A stretch of 64,000 nt of DNA from Panaeolus papilionaceus (Eukaryota; Basidiomycota; Agaricomycetes; Agaricales). The position numbers and the translations under genes were made by a program. This document shows positions 62,778-64,000 of the stretch, in pieces (positions within the stretch are counted from its first letter, which is position 1; each line of letters starts with the position of its first letter). A model generated the notes under the pieces. That model made no database searches. It had not been told where the DNA came from and was given only the letters and a program-made list of their open reading frames with translations. The stretch covers positions 124,001 to 188,000 of the forward strand of contig JADNRZ010000003.1 in NCBI GenBank assembly GCA_015501605.1. Direction: 5' to 3'.

Positions 62778-63058
62778 TCTTCAGTCAATATAACACGCAA
62801 GAGGGGTATTGGGCTCAATAAAATAAAAACGAGGAACAGAAACGATGAAAGGAAAGTAAGGAGAGAGAGAGAGAAAGAAAGAGAGCAAAGGGCGCTCTCA
62901 ACACAACCACAGCAGAACTTGCAGTAAGTAAGTAAACGAAAGCAAGAAAAGAACTGCGATGATGCTCGTGCCTGTCTGTCCAGCAGGGTCCCACGCCAGC
63001 CAAGTCGTTGATGGTCCTCACAGGCCACAGCCACACCGCACACCGTTATGTTAGCCAT

Positions 63059-63571
63059 CTCATTTTATCCTTCCCATTCAATTCAGTTCAGTTTATGGCA
63101 TATAGTCCAGCTTGGAATTGCGTTGATTCTCCAATACCAACTCCAGCGTATAAATCTACGGTGAAAGAACACCGGCACTGTAAGCTTGGGATAAAAATAA
63201 AATAAATATTGCTTATGCACTACGGCTCAAACCCACCGCACACAACACGCTTCCCTCTTTGCATCACTCCTCAGGTTCACTCGCAGTTACAGAAATGAAA
63301 CGCTCCACTCCTACACCGTGTCATTTAATCCGGCTTTTCAGTACACGCGAAAATAAAATAAAGTAAGACGTTGAATGGGGAGGACATGGTACACCTACCC
63401 TTCACTTCTTCAGTTCACTTGAGCTCAAACACCTCTTGCCTGAATTCTCTGGCTCGTGTCTTGAGTTGTAAATTTCAATCATGAGCAGGGCAAGGGCAAA
63501 CCAGAACAAAAAAAATCGCGCAGAGCATGCATTGGCTGTATGAATAATTAATAACCAAAATTTCCCCCTCC
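63059..63571. other. Intergenic region, no gene
   Basis: This is AT-rich sequence between the membrane-protein gene and the stop of bL31m. Only short featureless frames are present. Confidence 0.45.
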
Positions 63572-64000
63572 CTACTTCTTCTTCCCCACCCTCCCCCTCC
63601 TCGCACTCTCCGGAATCTCCTCGCCCCCAAGGCTCTCCACACTCTCCATCCACCCTTCATCCCCCAGCCCCTCACCCACACCCCCCGCCCCACCGCCCTC
63701 ATACCTCCTCTTCCACCTCCCCATCCTTCCCGTACTCCCGCTCTCCTCCTCCACGCCCCGATCAGCAGGGTTGCCCGTGTTCCAAGAGGGGTTGTTCGTG
63801 GTGTCTCTAGTTAACCGCACGAGGGACCGCGGGGAGGTGGTGTAGTGCGTAAAGGAGGACCCGTCGGATCTGATGACTTTTTGCGGGAATTTGGGCGGGA
63901 GGGGGTTGGGCAGGACGGGGGCGCGACGTTTCCAGACGTGGGTGCGGCCGTAGGGGGAGCTAGAGACGAGGCGGGTTTGCGTGGTGGTGTTTATGGTGGT
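63572..64000 (-). CDS. Mitochondrial ribosomal protein bL31m (5' part outside window)
   Basis: A frame of 142 residues runs from the window edge at 64000 to a stop at 63572 without a break; the start lies beyond the window. The central part reads FPQKVIRSDGSSFTHYTTSPRSLVRLTRDTTNNPSWN, here noted in two pieces: KVIRSDGSSFTHYTTSPRS and LVRLTRDTTNNPSWN. This agrees with the fungal mitochondrial L31 signature (SDGS, TTSP, D-T-x-N-x-x-W-N). The protein would belong to the large subunit of the mitochondrial ribosome. The C-terminal 70 residues are Gly/Glu-rich and end ARRGRVGKKK. The upstream part (TNTTTQTRLVSSS, YGRTHVWKRRAPVLPNP) fits a leader or mature N-terminus. Family assignment is by pattern recall, not alignment. 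Confidence 0.75.
   Translation of the reverse strand, partial: TTINTTTQTRLVSSSPYGRTHVWKRRAPVLPNPLPPKFPQKVIRSDGSSFTHYTTSPRSLVRLTRDTTNNPSWNTGNPADRGVEEESGSTGRMGRWKRRYEGGGAGGVGEGLGDEGWMESVESLGGEEIPESARRGRVGKKK

Overview
The window is nuclear DNA from a filamentous basidiomycete, most likely an Agaricomycete. The clues are many short (about 50-60 bp) GT-AG introns, very small exons, gene-dense layout on both strands, secreted expansin-like and DUF1996 proteins, paired P450 genes, a fungal KRE6/SKN1 wall protein and a full set of conserved eukaryotic housekeeping genes. The species cannot be named from the sequence alone. Exon limits are hand-derived from splice signals, reading phase and family conservation; no transcript data were available.

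Region by region: 1-3 kb has no supported gene. 3.0-7.2 kb is an NST1-type stress-response protein (+). 7.9-13.2 kb holds a minus-strand group of secreted-protein genes: three copies of a small double-psi beta-barrel (expansin/RlpA-like) gene, in different stages of decay, followed by a DUF1996 gene. 14.5-15.6 kb is a four-exon orphan gene (-). 16.5-22.0 kb is a large Ras-type GEF with Lte1-like layout (-). It is divergent from the histone chaperone ASF1 (+, 22.7-23.4 kb), which converges on the replication factor MCM10 (-, 23.7-26.2 kb). 27.3-28.5 kb is an unknown protein with a three-fold short repeat (+). 29.6-30.3 kb is a small single-pass membrane protein (-), and 30.9-33.3 kb is ornithine aminotransferase (-).

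34.9-45.1 kb is the most dynamic part. Two related cytochrome P450 genes (both -) are separated by a gene for a protein with two tandem P-loop GTPase domains (-) and by a young 1.44-kb inverted-repeat transposable element. The element has 231-bp arms, of which the outer 212 bp are identical, and a 5-bp target duplication. It sits 5 bp beyond the GTPase stop codon.

46.0-49.0 kb has a UBE2S-type ubiquitin-conjugating enzyme (+) and a short-chain dehydrogenase (+). 49.2-57.1 kb has a secreted GH3 beta-glucosidase (-) and the KRE6/SKN1 beta-glucan synthesis protein (-), both acting on beta-glucans. 60.1-62.8 kb is a Ser/Thr/Pro-rich single-pass membrane protein (-). The right edge cuts a mitochondrial ribosomal protein bL31m gene (-).

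Most neighbours are unrelated housekeeping genes. Possible functional links are ASF1 with MCM10 (S phase, both with ACGCGT boxes upstream), GH3 with KRE6 (wall glucan) and the P450 pair. I found no CRISPR array, rRNA, convincing tRNA or secondary-metabolite core enzyme.
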